A program made the position numbers and the translations under genes. The notes beneath the pieces are model-generated. The model had not been told where the DNA came from. It saw only the letters and a list, made by a program, of their open reading frames with translations, and made no database searches. 64,000 nt of DNA from Falsochrobactrum ovis. Lineage in GTDB: Bacteria; Pseudomonadota; Alphaproteobacteria; Rhizobiales; Rhizobiaceae. The stretch spans positions 1-64,000 of the forward strand of contig NZ_QLMK01000001.1 in NCBI RefSeq assembly GCF_003259955.1. Direction: 5' to 3'. Below, in pieces: positions 18,524 through 28,130 of the stretch (the first letter of the stretch is position 1; each line of letters opens with the position of its first letter).

Positions 18524-19417
18524 ATGGTTGCTCCAAATTCGCAAAACACGATTTTTGATCGTGAACTTCTGCTCTCATTTCGGCGGCGTGCATTTCGGTC
18601 TGCGACTTCGGGCGCAGATTTTCTGTTACGCCGCACCGCAGAAGATCTCGCAGATCGGATTGATACAGTCGAACGCAGGTTTCCCATTGCGGTCGATCTC
18701 GCAGGACATACGGGACTTGCAGCAGATATAATCGCTCGCTCAGGCAAAGCTGATCAGGTCATACGCGTCGAACAAAGCGAAGAATTTCTCACTGGCCCTT
18801 ATCCGGCAATTGTCGGTGATGATGAATTATTGCCGCTAAAACCCGGCAGCGTTGATCTTATTGTCTCGCTCATGTCGCTGCACACGACAAATGACACACC
18901 CGGTGCAATGATCCAGATCTCTCGGGCCCTTAAACCCGACGGGCTGTTTCTGGCAGCGTTAAGCGGTAGCGGCACATTGGGAGAATTACGCGAAAGCCTG
19001 CTTCAGGCAGAAATAGAACTAACCGGCGGCGCGTCACCGCGAGTCTATCCATTTCCTGATGTGCGCGATGTCGGCGGTCTGTTGCAGCGCGCGGGCTTTG
19101 CCCTTCCAGTAACCGATGTCGAAAATATCACTGTTCGCTATGATTCACTTTTCAACCTGATGGCTGATCTGCGCTCAATGGGGATGCAAAATATACTGCA
19201 TGACCGCTCGCGTAAGCCCGTGCCGCGACAACTTTTCTTCCGCGCAGCAGAAATCTATGCCGAACGTTTCAGCGATCCCGATGGACGCATTCGCGCTACA
19301 TTTTCAACCATCTGGCTATCGGGCTGGTCACCGCACGAATCGCAGCAAAAGCCACTCAAGCCAGGTTCTGCGAAAGTATCCCTGGCCGATGCTCTCAAAA
19401 ATCCAGGTCAGAACTAA
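18524..19417 (+). CDS. SAM-dependent methyltransferase (NDUFAF5/BioC-like)
   Basis: A class I methyltransferase of 297 aa from the ATG at 18524. The frame opens at 18479, but those codons are made of the direct repeat and would give a head of Arg and Lys unlike the family. Visible features are the FDRELLLSFRRRA start, a SAM-binding region around FPIAVDLAGHTGLAADI (the Gly-rich loop is degenerate), and DLIVSLMSLHTTNDTPGAM. In alphaproteobacteria this family is encoded beside comF/grxC and resembles mitochondrial NDUFAF5, a complex I assembly hydroxylase. That function here is inference. Confidence 0.85.
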   Translation: MVAPNSQNTIFDRELLLSFRRRAFRSATSGADFLLRRTAEDLADRIDTVERRFPIAVDLAGHTGLAADIIARSGKADQVIRVEQSEEFLTGPYPAIVGDDELLPLKPGSVDLIVSLMSLHTTNDTPGAMIQISRALKPDGLFLAALSGSGTLGELRESLLQAEIELTGGASPRVYPFPDVRDVGGLLQRAGFALPVTDVENITVRYDSLFNLMADLRSMGMQNILHDRSRKPVPRQLFFRAAEIYAERFSDPDGRIRATFSTIWLSGWSPHESQQKPLKPGSAKVSLADALKNPGQN

Positions 19418-19717
19418 TCAACAGCCCTTGGCATTATCTGGAGCGGTCAACGTGTTACATTCTGTCTTGGTAGACGCCTTGGCAGGAATGTCACGTTTGA
19501 TTGAGCCCGTCATCGTCCGGTCAATACCGTTAGGCAAAACCGATTGCGAGGCGACCCGGTTCGCCTGATCGTTCAATATGGGGACAATGAGTAATGCCAG
19601 AGCAATCGCGGCCGAGCCGAAAAGCAACACAACGCGCAAAATTCCGCTCCCTGTCTTGGACAGCGTATTGCGCGTTTCAGCGGGACTTGATTTGAAAAAA
19701 TTGTCGTCGAAACTCAT
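19418..19717 (-). CDS. Small single-pass membrane protein, hypothetical
   Basis: A 99-aa protein of unknown function. The frame opens at 19771, but the ATG at 19717 (MSFDDNFFKSSPAETRN) has CGGAG about 9 bases upstream. One hydrophobic segment at about residues 27-46 (GILRVVLLFGSAAIALALLI) is followed by a polar tail of about 50 residues that ends in cysteines (NAKGC). It is probably an inner-membrane protein with a periplasmic tail. The stop codon abuts the end of the convergent methyltransferase gene with no gap. Confidence 0.7.
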   Translation of the reverse strand: MSFDDNFFKSSPAETRNTLSKTGSGILRVVLLFGSAAIALALLIVPILNDQANRVASQSVLPNGIDRTMTGSIKRDIPAKASTKTECNTLTAPDNAKGC

Positions 19718-19886
19718 TGAAACTAACTCCGGGGGCGTCTGGTCGAAGAATGCCGAACCGGAGTGAATCAACTCTTAACGAGCGCGCTAAATCGTAACTT
19801 TTTATAAGCCTTGTGCCGCTTGTTCACAGGCTTTTCCGCTACCAGACGATAAGTTTCTCTACCGCTATGCGTGCCCCATTCAACAG

Positions 19887-20303
19887 CTAGAGAAGATCAA
19901 TCAGAAATGGAATAAGCGGTTCATCTGCGGGTGGCATAGGATAATCCCGCATATCCTTTGGCCGCACCCATTTCAAAGCCTGTCCTTCCAATCCGCGCGC
20001 AATGCCCTCAAAGCGCCGGCAAATATAAAGCGGCATCAGCAGATGAAAATTCTCATAAGCATAACTGGCAAAAGTCAGCGGTGCGAGACAGCCAACTTTC
20101 GTGGTAATGCCAATCTCTTCTCTTAATTCACGAATTAATGTTTCTTCCGGTGTTTCTCCCGGCTCGACCTTGCCGCCGGGAAATTCCCAAAGCCCTGCAA
20201 GCTGCTTACCTTCCGGACGCTGCGCCAAAAGCACCCGGCCATCAGTGTCAACCAGCGCACATGCGGCAACCAGCAAGATTGGATTGGACTTGATTTCACT
20301 CAT
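19887..20303 (-). CDS. mutT: (Deoxy)nucleoside triphosphate pyrophosphohydrolase, MutT-type Nudix
   Basis: Hydrolyses oxidised guanine nucleotides (8-oxo-dGTP) to prevent mutation. The 138-aa protein carries the full Nudix box, GGKVEPGETPEETLIRELREEIG, at about residues 43-65, and the MutT-type opening VAACALVDTDGRVLLAQRPEGK. Its start overlaps the GNAT stop in ATGA form (20300-20303), and that gene is likewise coupled to argJ, so the three form one unit. Confidence 0.93.
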   Translation of the reverse strand: MSEIKSNPILLVAACALVDTDGRVLLAQRPEGKQLAGLWEFPGGKVEPGETPEETLIRELREEIGITTKVGCLAPLTFASYAYENFHLLMPLYICRRFEGIARGLEGQALKWVRPKDMRDYPMPPADEPLIPFLIDLL

Positions 20304-21082
20304 ATTTCTTCGCTTTCCCGATAGGCGTAGCGATAGACTTCTTTGAAACCAAGCTGCTGATAGAATGCCAGCGCTACTTTATTATCTGCCTCAATCTGAA
20401 GCCAGGCTAACCACGCACCATTTTTCCGCGCCCAGCACAAAGCCGAATGCATAAGCCGTTTTGCATACCCTTTGCGCCGTTCTGTAACCCGCGTGCAAAG
20501 ATCGAAAATCCCTGCCAAATCCCGATCCTGCACACATAGAACATTCGCTACAGCAACTCCATTATCCTCAATGACAAACATTCCCTTAGCTGGCTGTATT
20601 CTGCCAAGAAGTGCTGAAAATGCTGCTTCCTGTTCATCAAGATGATCGTGATTTGCTAAAGATGCTCTCACATAATCCGAAATCGCGTTGAGCGGCGACA
20701 GATCATCTGCGCGATCCATCTCAATTGCGCTTAGTTCCAATTGCATAACAATGGTTTCGCGCTTTCGCACCCAATTGAGCTTTTCAAGCGCTTCATCAAG
20801 TTGCGTTGGGGCCAAAGGCGTCAGCCGAAAACAAGGCCGCTGGCCTGCAGCTATGAATTGTGCTGCCAAACGTTTAATCCGCACATCAATGTCACGCGTA
20901 TCCCCCGGATCAAGCGGATTAATAGAATTTAGCCTTCTGGAAGCAAGGCCCGGCGTCATTCTAACGGCCCAAGCGCCATCATAGCTGACAGATGCCGCAG
21001 GCCATGCGCGTGCCCCCACTGCCTCAAAACGGCGTACTAATGCAGGATCATATGGAAATTCCGTGCTCATCATCGGCATCAA
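20300..21082 (-). CDS. GNAT family N-acetyltransferase
   Basis: A 260-aa acetyltransferase of unknown substrate. The C-terminal GNAT fold is clear, with the acetyl-CoA loop region [21 protein letters not shown] and the following [28 protein letters not shown]. The N-terminal half is specific to this subfamily. The exact start among four Met codons (21082, 21079, 21073, 21070) is uncertain; each overlaps or nearly overlaps the argJ stop. This gene regularly follows argJ in Brucella-like genomes. Confidence 0.88.
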   Translation of the reverse strand: MMPMMSTEFPYDPALVRRFEAVGARAWPAASVSYDGAWAVRMTPGLASRRLNSINPLDPGDTRDIDVRIKRLAAQFIAAGQRPCFRLTPLAPTQLDEALEKLNWVRKRETIVMQLELSAIEMDRADDLSPLNAISDYVRASLANHDHLDEQEAAFSALLGRIQPAKGMFVIEDNGVAVANVLCVQDRDLAGIFDLCTRVTERRKGYAKRLMHSALCWARKNGAWLAWLQIEADNKVALAFYQQLGFKEVYRYAYRESEEI

Positions 21083-22320
21083 CTGCGATAGTCGCCATTG
21101 ATTGCGACATATTCCTTAGTCAGATCACAAGTCCAGACCGTTGCCGTCCCCTCACCCAGCCCCAGATCCACCCGAATGCGAATATCTTCGCCTTTCATAT
21201 AAGCGGAAGTGGCTTCTTCTGAATAGTCTGGATCGCGCTCGCCTTCAAAAGCAACGCGAATATCGCCAAACCATATTGCCAGCAAATCACGATCCGCCGG
21301 CTCCCCAGCCTTACCGACCGCCATCACAACCCGGCCCCAATTGGCGTCTTCGCCTGCAACAGCGGTTTTGACCAAAGGCGAATTGGCAATTGAGAGCGCA
21401 ATTTTCTTTGCTGATTGGCTTGAAGCCGCGCCGGTTACTTCGATTTCGACCATCTTGCTGGCGCCTTCGCCATCGCGAACAACCTGAAGCGCCAATGTTT
21501 TAAGAACCCGGCCAAGCGCCTTTTCGAAATCTTCCAATCTTGCATCATTAAGATCAGTAATTTCCGGCATGCCGCGCTGCGCAGCCATACCAGTGGCAAA
21601 CAACATCAGCGTGTCAGAGGTCGAAGTATCGCTATCGACAGTCACCGCATTGAAGGTCGAATCAACCCCTTTTGAAAGCAATGCTTGTAAGACATCCGAA
21701 GAGATCGCCGCATCTGTTACCACAAAGGAAAGCATAGTCGCCATATCAGGGGCAATCATGCCAGCACCTTTGGCGATACCGTTTATCGTTACAGGCACCT
21801 GACCGATGAGAACAGTCTCCGTCGCAATCTTCGGATAGGTATCCGTTGTCATGATCGCGCTGGCTGCCTCGTTCCAGCCCTCCGGTTTTGCTTCTTTAGC
21901 CATCTGACCCAGCAAATGCGTGAAGCTGTCAGCCTGAAGCGGCTCACCAATAACCCCTGTCGATGCGAGGAAAATCGCGTTTGTCTCGCATCCCAGCGCC
22001 GCGGCTGCAGCTTCCGCAGTTGCTTGCGTCGCCGCCCGTCCCTTTTTACCCGTAAAAGCATTGGCATTGCCGGAATTCACCACAACTGCGCGCGCCTTTC
22101 TGTGCGAAAGATTACGGCGGCAGAAATCGACCGGAGCCGATGGGCAAAGCGAACGGGTAAACACTCCCGCCACCGATGCAGGCTGATCAAACACCATCAT
22201 CATCAGGTCGGTCCGCCCCTGATATTTGATACCCGCCGCCGCCGTCGCGATACGAACACCATCAATCTCTGGCATGGGTGGATAATGTTTAGGCGCGAGA
22301 GGAGATATAGACGCAGACAT
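21079..22320 (-). CDS. argJ: ArgJ, bifunctional ornithine acetyltransferase / N-acetylglutamate synthase
   Basis: Recycles the acetyl group in cyclic arginine biosynthesis and can also make N-acetylglutamate. The start at 22320 ([17 protein letters not shown]) has AGAGG upstream and gives 413 aa; the frame opens at 22335. The self-cleavage site is in [16 protein letters not shown], where the Thr of ATML becomes the nucleophile of the beta chain. The conserved [12 protein letters not shown] and the C-terminal [10 protein letters not shown] are present. It heads the argJ-GNAT-mutT operon. Confidence 0.97.
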   Translation of the reverse strand: MSASISPLAPKHYPPMPEIDGVRIATAAAGIKYQGRTDLMMMVFDQPASVAGVFTRSLCPSAPVDFCRRNLSHRKARAVVVNSGNANAFTGKKGRAATQATAEAAAAALGCETNAIFLASTGVIGEPLQADSFTHLLGQMAKEAKPEGWNEAASAIMTTDTYPKIATETVLIGQVPVTINGIAKGAGMIAPDMATMLSFVVTDAAISSDVLQALLSKGVDSTFNAVTVDSDTSTSDTLMLFATGMAAQRGMPEITDLNDARLEDFEKALGRVLKTLALQVVRDGEGASKMVEIEVTGAASSQSAKKIALSIANSPLVKTAVAGEDANWGRVVMAVGKAGEPADRDLLAIWFGDIRVAFEGERDPDYSEEATSAYMKGEDIRIRVDLGLGEGTATVWTCDLTKEYVAINGDYRS

Positions 22321-22405
22321 GAATGCCTCTGACAATGCGATATTACTTTGTGTGCAGCATTGAAAATTTTACGCTTTAAAATCAAGCGTGAAACTCGAAA
22401 ACTGT

Positions 22406-22434
22406 AAAAACGCCCCGAATTTCGGGGCGTTTTA
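22406..22434 (-). terminator. Terminator of the peptidylprolyl isomerase gene
   Basis: A 14-bp stem (AAAACGCCCCGAAA pairing with TTCGGGGCGTTTT) with a tight loop is followed by T residues on the minus strand, directly after the stop codon at 22441. Confidence 0.9.
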
Positions 22435-22440
22435 TTGAAA

Positions 22441-23412
22441 TTATTCGGCGGGCGCTGCTTCGCTGCCGTCTGAACCTTGTTCCAGATCATCTTGCAAGGC
22501 GGCCGCGTCTTTCATAGCCTTCTCGATGACGGGATCCTTATACTCAATTTTAAGTCCATCCCGCAGCTTTTTCACCAGATCAACATAGCGCTCACGCATG
22601 ACAATCGAACGGATCTGATCCTCGACCTGATCAAATGCTGGCGGTTGCTTGGTGCGACGGTCTTCTTGCTGAATAACATGGAAGCCGAACTGTGTTTCGA
22701 CAGGCTCTTTCGTATATTCGCCCGGCTTTAGCGCAAAAGCAGCCTTCTCAAACTCCGGTACCATTTGCCCTTCGGTGAAATAGCCAAGATCGCCACCATT
22801 GGCAGCGGTGCCATCGGTGGAATTTTCTTTGGCCAATTCTTCAAATTTTGAACCGCCGTCCAGCTTTTTGATAATGGCCTCAGCTTCTTCTTTGGTTTTC
22901 ACGAGAATGTGACGTGCACGCACTTCAACCTGCGGAGGAATGGCTGCGATTTCCTTATCATAGCGTGCTCGAACATCTTCATCCGAGATTTTATCCACCA
23001 CTGCGTCCTTGAAATATTCATTATGCAGCGCGCGCTCACGCAAGAATTCCATCCGGCTTTTAAATTCGTCCGTCTGGTCGAGCTTTTCTTTTTCCGCTTC
23101 CGCCGAAAAAGCCTTGATATCAATCAGGGCAGCAAGCGCTGCTAATCGGCGCTGTTCTACCGGAAGACGCGAAAATTGCGGATCAAGGTCACCAGCAGCC
23201 TGATCAACCTCACCAACGGTTACTTCCTTACCATCCACGATAGCAAGAACTTTCGCTGGATCTTCCGATGCAGCGGCAGATGGCGCAGCCGTTTCAGCAG
23301 GCTGAGCATTGTCTTGCGCAATCGCGGTAAAGTTGCCGAAACTTGCCAAAGCAACAGAAGTAGCCAAAATCGCAAATGTTTTGCGGTAGGATATTTTGAG
23401 GACGGCTTTCAT
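22441..23412 (-). CDS. Periplasmic parvulin-type peptidylprolyl isomerase
   Basis: A SurA/PrsA-like folding factor acting on exported proteins in the periplasm. The start at 23412 (MKAVLKISYRKTFAILATSV) has AAGGAGAG upstream and begins a signal peptide ending near AIAQ, giving 323 aa; the frame opens at 23478. A SurA-like N-terminal helical region precedes the rotamase domain at about 160-255, with VEVRARHILVKTKEEAEAI, GGDLGYF and TQFGFHVIQ. An acidic, Ala-rich tail follows. It is divergent from secA, whose product exports its clients. Confidence 0.95.
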   Translation of the reverse strand: MKAVLKISYRKTFAILATSVALASFGNFTAIAQDNAQPAETAAPSAAASEDPAKVLAIVDGKEVTVGEVDQAAGDLDPQFSRLPVEQRRLAALAALIDIKAFSAEAEKEKLDQTDEFKSRMEFLRERALHNEYFKDAVVDKISDEDVRARYDKEIAAIPPQVEVRARHILVKTKEEAEAIIKKLDGGSKFEELAKENSTDGTAANGGDLGYFTEGQMVPEFEKAAFALKPGEYTKEPVETQFGFHVIQQEDRRTKQPPAFDQVEDQIRSIVMRERYVDLVKKLRDGLKIEYKDPVIEKAMKDAAALQDDLEQGSDGSEAAPAE

Positions 23413-23733
23413 ATGGAATTCTCTCCTTCGGGACTGCTTATCCGCCCGATGAATAAGGCATAATTTGGCCGAACCCAACCATAGTTTCAGCTAGGAACAA
23501 AATCTCCGGCCGCTTGAGCGACGTTGACATCGCCCCATCCCCCTCTTATCTGTCCTTCGAGTTTACGTCCAGTCAGGGCGTAGGGGGAATTAGCTTGGGG
23601 GAATTAGACTTGAAAGCGCCTTAAATGGCTGCTTATTGAGTGTACATTTCTTGCATTTGTTTCAATACGCGTGAATAAAGCATTTCGATATTGCCGGAGG
23701 ACTTCTGGCTGAACGGACAGGAAAGGACCAGGA
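23413..23733. other. Divergent promoter region between parvulin gene and secA
   Basis: This 321-base spacer holds promoters for both neighbours but no gene that I can support. A tandem repeat of GGGGGAATTAG (23583-23593 and 23597-23607, period 14) lies near its middle. A weak promoter-like pair for secA is TTGCAT at about 23651 and AATAAA 17 bases further on. Confidence 0.5.
23583..23607. repeat. 11-bp tandem repeat (period 14) between parvulin gene and secA
   Basis: GGGGGAATTAG occurs at 23583-23593 and again at 23597-23607, separated by CTT. It is about 125 bases upstream of secA. Confidence 0.85.
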
Positions 23734-26454
23734 ATGGTCAGCTTTGGCGGCCTTGCCCGCAGGATATTCGGTTCATCAAACGATCGCCGCATCAAGGCGA
23801 TGCGACAACGTGCAGAGCAAATTACGGCTCTCGAAAAAAATTACGAAACGCTCACCAATGAGCAGCTTCAGGCGAAAACTGCAGAATTTCGCGCGCAGCT
23901 CGCTGACGGTAAAAAACTTGACGCTTTGCTTCCTGATGCTTTCGCAACGGTTCGCGAGGCGGCAAAACGTGTGCTCGGCATGCGTCCTTTCGATGTGCAG
24001 CTGATTGGTGGTATGGTGTTGCATGAACGCGGCATTGCCGAAATGCGCACCGGTGAAGGTAAGACGCTTATGGCGACCTTACCCGTCTACCTCAATGCGC
24101 TTGAGGGCAAAGGTGTTCATGTCGTAACAGTCAACGACTACCTTGCCAGCCGCGACGCGGAGACCATGGGCCAACTGTATAATTTCCTTGGCCTGTCAGT
24201 TGGGGTGATCAAGCATGGCCTCGACGACACCGAGCGTCAAGCGGCCTATGCCTGTGATATTACCTACGCAACCAATAACGAGCTCGGCTTCGATTATCTG
24301 CGCGATAATATGAAATATGAGCGCGATCAGATGGTCCAGCGTGGGCACAATTATGCCATCGTCGACGAAGTGGATAGTATCCTCATCGACGAAGCGCGCA
24401 CACCGCTAATCATTTCCGGTCCGCTTGAAGACCGCTCTGATTTTTACAATCTCATCGATACTTTTATTCCTGCGCTGGAGCCAGAAGATTACGAGATCGA
24501 TGAGAAGCAAAAGACGGCGATTTTCACCGAAGTCGGCACCGAAAAGATGGAAAACCTGCTTGAACAAGCGGGCCATCTGAAAGGTCAAAGTCTTTACGAC
24601 ATCGAAAATGTTGCGGTGGTTCACCACCTCAACAATGCTCTGCGGGCCCATAAGCTATTCCAGCGCGATAAGGACTACATCGTTCGCAACGATGAAATCG
24701 TCATCATTGACGAATTTACCGGCCGTATGATGCCAGGACGGCGTTATTCGGAAGGGCTTCATCAAGCGCTTGAAGCCAAAGAGCATGTGACAATCCAGCC
24801 GGAAAACCAGACCTTAGCATCGATTACCTTCCAGAATTATTTCCGCATGTATACCAAGCTCTCCGGCATGACCGGTACGGCTGCAACGGAAGCGGAAGAA
24901 TTTGGTAATATTTACGGTCTGGAAGTAACCGAAATCCCAACCAATCTTCCTGTTAAGCGCATCGATGAGGACGACGAAGTCTATCGTACGGTGGAAGAAA
25001 AATATCGTGCAATTGTTCGCGATATCCGTGCAGCGCATGAAAAAGGCCAGCCTATTCTTGTTGGCACGACCTCCATTGAGAAGTCAGAGCTTCTGGCTGA
25101 AAGATTGCGCAAGGAAGGCATCAAGGATCTTCAGGTTCTCAATGCTCGCTATCACGAGCAGGAAGCCTTTATCATCGCTCAGGCCGGGGTGCCGGGTGCA
25201 GTGACCATCGCCACCAACATGGCGGGCCGCGGTACCGATATTCAGCTCGGCGGTAACCTTGAAATGCGCATTCGTCAGGAACTATCCGATGTCCCGGAAG
25301 GACCAGAACGCGACGCGAAAATTGAGGCCATTAAGGCCGATATAGCTGTGCTTAAGGAAAAAGCCCTCGCAGCGGGCGGGCTCTACGTTCTCGCCACAGA
25401 GCGCCATGAAAGCCGCCGTATTGATAATCAGTTACGCGGTCGTTCTGGCCGTCAGGGCGATCCTGGCCGGTCGAAATTCTTCTTGTCGCTTCAGGATGAT
25501 CTGATGCGCATTTTCGGGTCCGACCGTATGGACGGCATGTTGCAAAAGCTGGGCCTCAAAGAAGATGAAGCTATCGTCCATCCTTGGATCAACAAAGCGC
25601 TTGAAAAAGCGCAGACCAAGGTCGAAGCGCGCAACTTTGAAATCCGCAAGAACCTGCTCAAATATGACGATGTGATGAATGATCAGCGCAAGGTGATCTT
25701 CGAGCAGCGCCTTGAAATAATGGATGAGGAAGATCTGACCGAAACAGTGACAGCAATGCGTCACGAGGTCATTGAAGACATGGTCGCGCTGCGCATTCCC
25801 AAAGACGCTTATGCGGAAAAATGGGATATTGCTGGCCTGAAGGAAGATGTAACCTCCAAGCTCAATCTCGATCTGCCGGTCGAAGAATGGGCTAAGGAAG
25901 AAGGCATCGCCGAAGAAGAGTTTGAAGCTCGTATCAAGGAAGCAGCCGATAAAGCTGCGGCTGATAAGGCCGAACGTTTCGGACCTCAAATCATGACCTA
26001 TATTGAAAAATCGGTCATTATGCAGTCATTGGATAACCTTTGGCGCGAACATCTGGTCAATCTTGACCATTTGCGTTCAGTCGTTGGTTTCCGCGGTTAT
26101 GCGCAGCGTGACCCGCTCAACGAATATAAAACCGAAGGCTTCGAACTGTTCCAAGCTTTGCTGGCTAATTTGCGCGAAGTTGTCGTTTCGCAATTAATGC
26201 GGGTAGAAATTGTTCGGGAAGCACCAGCTGAGCCGGAGCTTCCACCAATGACCGGCCACCATATTGATGGCTCGACCGGAGAGGATGATTTTGATGAGGG
26301 TGCATGGGAGGCCCATCGTCAGGACGCTCGTATAATCCCCCCAGCCGAACGGGACCCGACAGATCCAAAAACCTGGGGCAAGATCAGCCGCAACGAGGCG
26401 TGCCCGTGTGGTTCTGGCAAAAAATACAAGCACTGCCATGGCGCTTTCGATTAA
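23734..26454 (+). CDS. secA: SecA, preprotein translocase ATPase
   Basis: Motor ATPase that drives unfolded preproteins through SecYEG. The protein is 906 aa, normal for the family. It shows Walker [10 protein letters not shown] (K110), [19 protein letters not shown], the preprotein cross-linking domain, GTTSIEKSE, the second nucleotide-binding motif [15 protein letters not shown], the helical wing, and the C-terminal zinc-binding SecB-contact motif [14 protein letters not shown]. The start [13 protein letters not shown] has AGGA close upstream. A strong terminator follows 25 bases after the stop. Confidence 0.99.
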   Translation: MVSFGGLARRIFGSSNDRRIKAMRQRAEQITALEKNYETLTNEQLQAKTAEFRAQLADGKKLDALLPDAFATVREAAKRVLGMRPFDVQLIGGMVLHERGIAEMRTGEGKTLMATLPVYLNALEGKGVHVVTVNDYLASRDAETMGQLYNFLGLSVGVIKHGLDDTERQAAYACDITYATNNELGFDYLRDNMKYERDQMVQRGHNYAIVDEVDSILIDEARTPLIISGPLEDRSDFYNLIDTFIPALEPEDYEIDEKQKTAIFTEVGTEKMENLLEQAGHLKGQSLYDIENVAVVHHLNNALRAHKLFQRDKDYIVRNDEIVIIDEFTGRMMPGRRYSEGLHQALEAKEHVTIQPENQTLASITFQNYFRMYTKLSGMTGTAATEAEEFGNIYGLEVTEIPTNLPVKRIDEDDEVYRTVEEKYRAIVRDIRAAHEKGQPILVGTTSIEKSELLAERLRKEGIKDLQVLNARYHEQEAFIIAQAGVPGAVTIATNMAGRGTDIQLGGNLEMRIRQELSDVPEGPERDAKIEAIKADIAVLKEKALAAGGLYVLATERHESRRIDNQLRGRSGRQGDPGRSKFFLSLQDDLMRIFGSDRMDGMLQKLGLKEDEAIVHPWINKALEKAQTKVEARNFEIRKNLLKYDDVMNDQRKVIFEQRLEIMDEEDLTETVTAMRHEVIEDMVALRIPKDAYAEKWDIAGLKEDVTSKLNLDLPVEEWAKEEGIAEEEFEARIKEAADKAAADKAERFGPQIMTYIEKSVIMQSLDNLWREHLVNLDHLRSVVGFRGYAQRDPLNEYKTEGFELFQALLANLREVVVSQLMRVEIVREAPAEPELPPMTGHHIDGSTGEDDFDEGAWEAHRQDARIIPPAERDPTDPKTWGKISRNEACPCGSGKKYKHCHGAFD

Positions 26455-26478
26455 TCGGCTTTCGCTAAAGACTAATAG

Positions 26479-26508
26479 AACACCCGGCTCGCAATGCCGG
26501 GTGTTTCC
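26479..26508 (+). terminator. Terminator of secA
   Basis: A perfect 10-bp stem (AACACCCGGC pairing with GCCGGGTGTT) with a 7-base loop, followed by a short T run, lies 25 bases after the secA stop. Confidence 0.85.
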
Positions 26509-26708
26509 CGTTTAAGAAACGGCTTTATAGGAGGTTAGAATAGGGATTTATTTAGACAATAATTACCATCTCTCAAACTATAAGGGCTTTGCTTCGCTAT
26601 CGCGTTCTTTTTTTACTTTTATAAAGGTCTGCCAGTTAATGTCTGTGGCATATCAAAATTGTTGTGCCATAGCAGCTAACGAAACTGAGGGAGCGGGGGT
26701 GTAAAAGC

Positions 26709-28130
26709 GTGCGATTTTCCGCGGCTAAAGCAGCAGGACGATTATTGTCCCGCAGGATGGCTGACAGGCTCGCTATTTTAGCGGGAAAAGTGAAGGCTGT
26801 CTTGTTGGCGGATGACCCTCATGCCAGCGCACAACGCTCTTCCATTCTGGCATTTAGCGTACGCGCCGGTAGTGCCGCAATCGCGCTGCTCTCTCAAGTC
26901 GTGCTTGCGCGCTGGATGGGCGAATTCGAATATGGAATCTATGTTCTTGTCTGGCTTGCTATGCTCATCATGGGCGACCTGGCTTGCTTCGGCCTGCATA
27001 CGACAATTATTCGTTACGTTCCGGAATATTTTCAGCGTAAAGAATTTGGGCTACTGCGCGGTATATTTTTCACCGGTATCTGGTTTTCATTCACTCTGGC
27101 CACCGTCATAGCCGTGCTGGGCTGCGGCTTGCTTTGGCTGCTCGCAGAACGGGTAGAAATCTATTATCTTGTGCCCTTTATTTTGGGCTTTATCTGCCTG
27201 CCTATGATAGCCCTGGACAATGTGCTCGACTGTATTGCCCGCTCGCGTAGCCGTATCATAATGGCACTGACGCCGGCCTATATCATACGTCCTTTGCTTG
27301 TGTTGGTTTTTATGATCGCAGCCCATGAAGCGGGCTGGCCCTCAACCGCCACCGTAGCATTAGGCCTCTCAATTGTGGCGACATGGCTGACAACCATTGG
27401 TCAATTATGGATGGTGCGCCGTGCGCTTGCACCCGAATTACCCAATACCAAACCTGACTATCAACTGGGCCAATGGCTTAAAGTAGCCGCTCCGATTTTC
27501 TTTGTTGAGGGCTTTTTCTTTCTGCTCATCAATGTTGATGTGCTGATGGTCGGGCGGGCGATGGACCCGGAACATGTCGCAATCTACTTTGCTGCAACCA
27601 AAATCATGGCGCTTGCACATTTTGTATATTTTGCAGTCAAAGCCAGTGTTGCACAGCGTTATTCCGCCTTGCTCCACAAGGGTGACCGCAACGAATTTGC
27701 AACTTTCGCTCAAGCTTCGGTACGCTGGACTTTCTGGCCGACATTGATGTTGGGATTTGTCATTTTGGCGATGGGCTATCCGCTACTGCTGCTTTTTGGG
27801 CCAGCTTTCACAGAAGGCTATCCGCTGCTTTTCGTATTGATCATCGGCGTAATCGCCCGTGCCAGCGTTGGCCCGGCCGAAACCCTTCTCAATATGGCAG
27901 GAAAGCAGAATATCTGCGCTTTGCTTTATGCCATTACATTGAGCGTCAATATCGTGCTCAATTTTCTGCTCATTCCCCGCTTCGGGCTTATGGGGGCAGC
28001 TTTTGCCACTGCCATTTCCATGCTGCTAGAAGCAACTCTTCTGTCAACTGCCGTATATAGAACCATGCAGATTGCCATGTTCATCCTTATTCCGGTTAAC
28101 CCTAGCGTGAAATCAGAGGAGACGCACTAA
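26709..28130 (+). CDS. Polysaccharide flippase (MOP superfamily, Wzx-like)
   Basis: An integral inner-membrane protein of 473 aa predicted to flip lipid-linked saccharides or a similar amphipathic substrate. It has about twelve to fourteen hydrophobic segments and a shared MOP-type internal repeat. The first repeat begins near SILAFSVRAGSAAIALLSQVVLARWMG and the C-terminal polysaccharide-synthesis region includes NMAGKQNICALLYAITLSVNIVLNFLLIPRFGLMGAA. The start is GTG at 26709; an ATG at 26757 is an alternative. Its TAA overlaps the next ATG by one base (TAATG), coupling it to the acyltransferase. No glycosyltransferase lies nearby, so the substrate is unknown. Confidence 0.85.
   Translation: MRFSAAKAAGRLLSRRMADRLAILAGKVKAVLLADDPHASAQRSSILAFSVRAGSAAIALLSQVVLARWMGEFEYGIYVLVWLAMLIMGDLACFGLHTTIIRYVPEYFQRKEFGLLRGIFFTGIWFSFTLATVIAVLGCGLLWLLAERVEIYYLVPFILGFICLPMIALDNVLDCIARSRSRIIMALTPAYIIRPLLVLVFMIAAHEAGWPSTATVALGLSIVATWLTTIGQLWMVRRALAPELPNTKPDYQLGQWLKVAAPIFFVEGFFFLLINVDVLMVGRAMDPEHVAIYFAATKIMALAHFVYFAVKASVAQRYSALLHKGDRNEFATFAQASVRWTFWPTLMLGFVILAMGYPLLLLFGPAFTEGYPLLFVLIIGVIARASVGPAETLLNMAGKQNICALLYAITLSVNIVLNFLLIPRFGLMGAAFATAISMLLEATLLSTAVYRTMQIAMFILIPVNPSVKSEETH

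Noticed and set aside
25432-25989. 185-codon minus-strand frame
   Set aside because: It is antisense to secA and has no domain, ribosome binding site or independent context.
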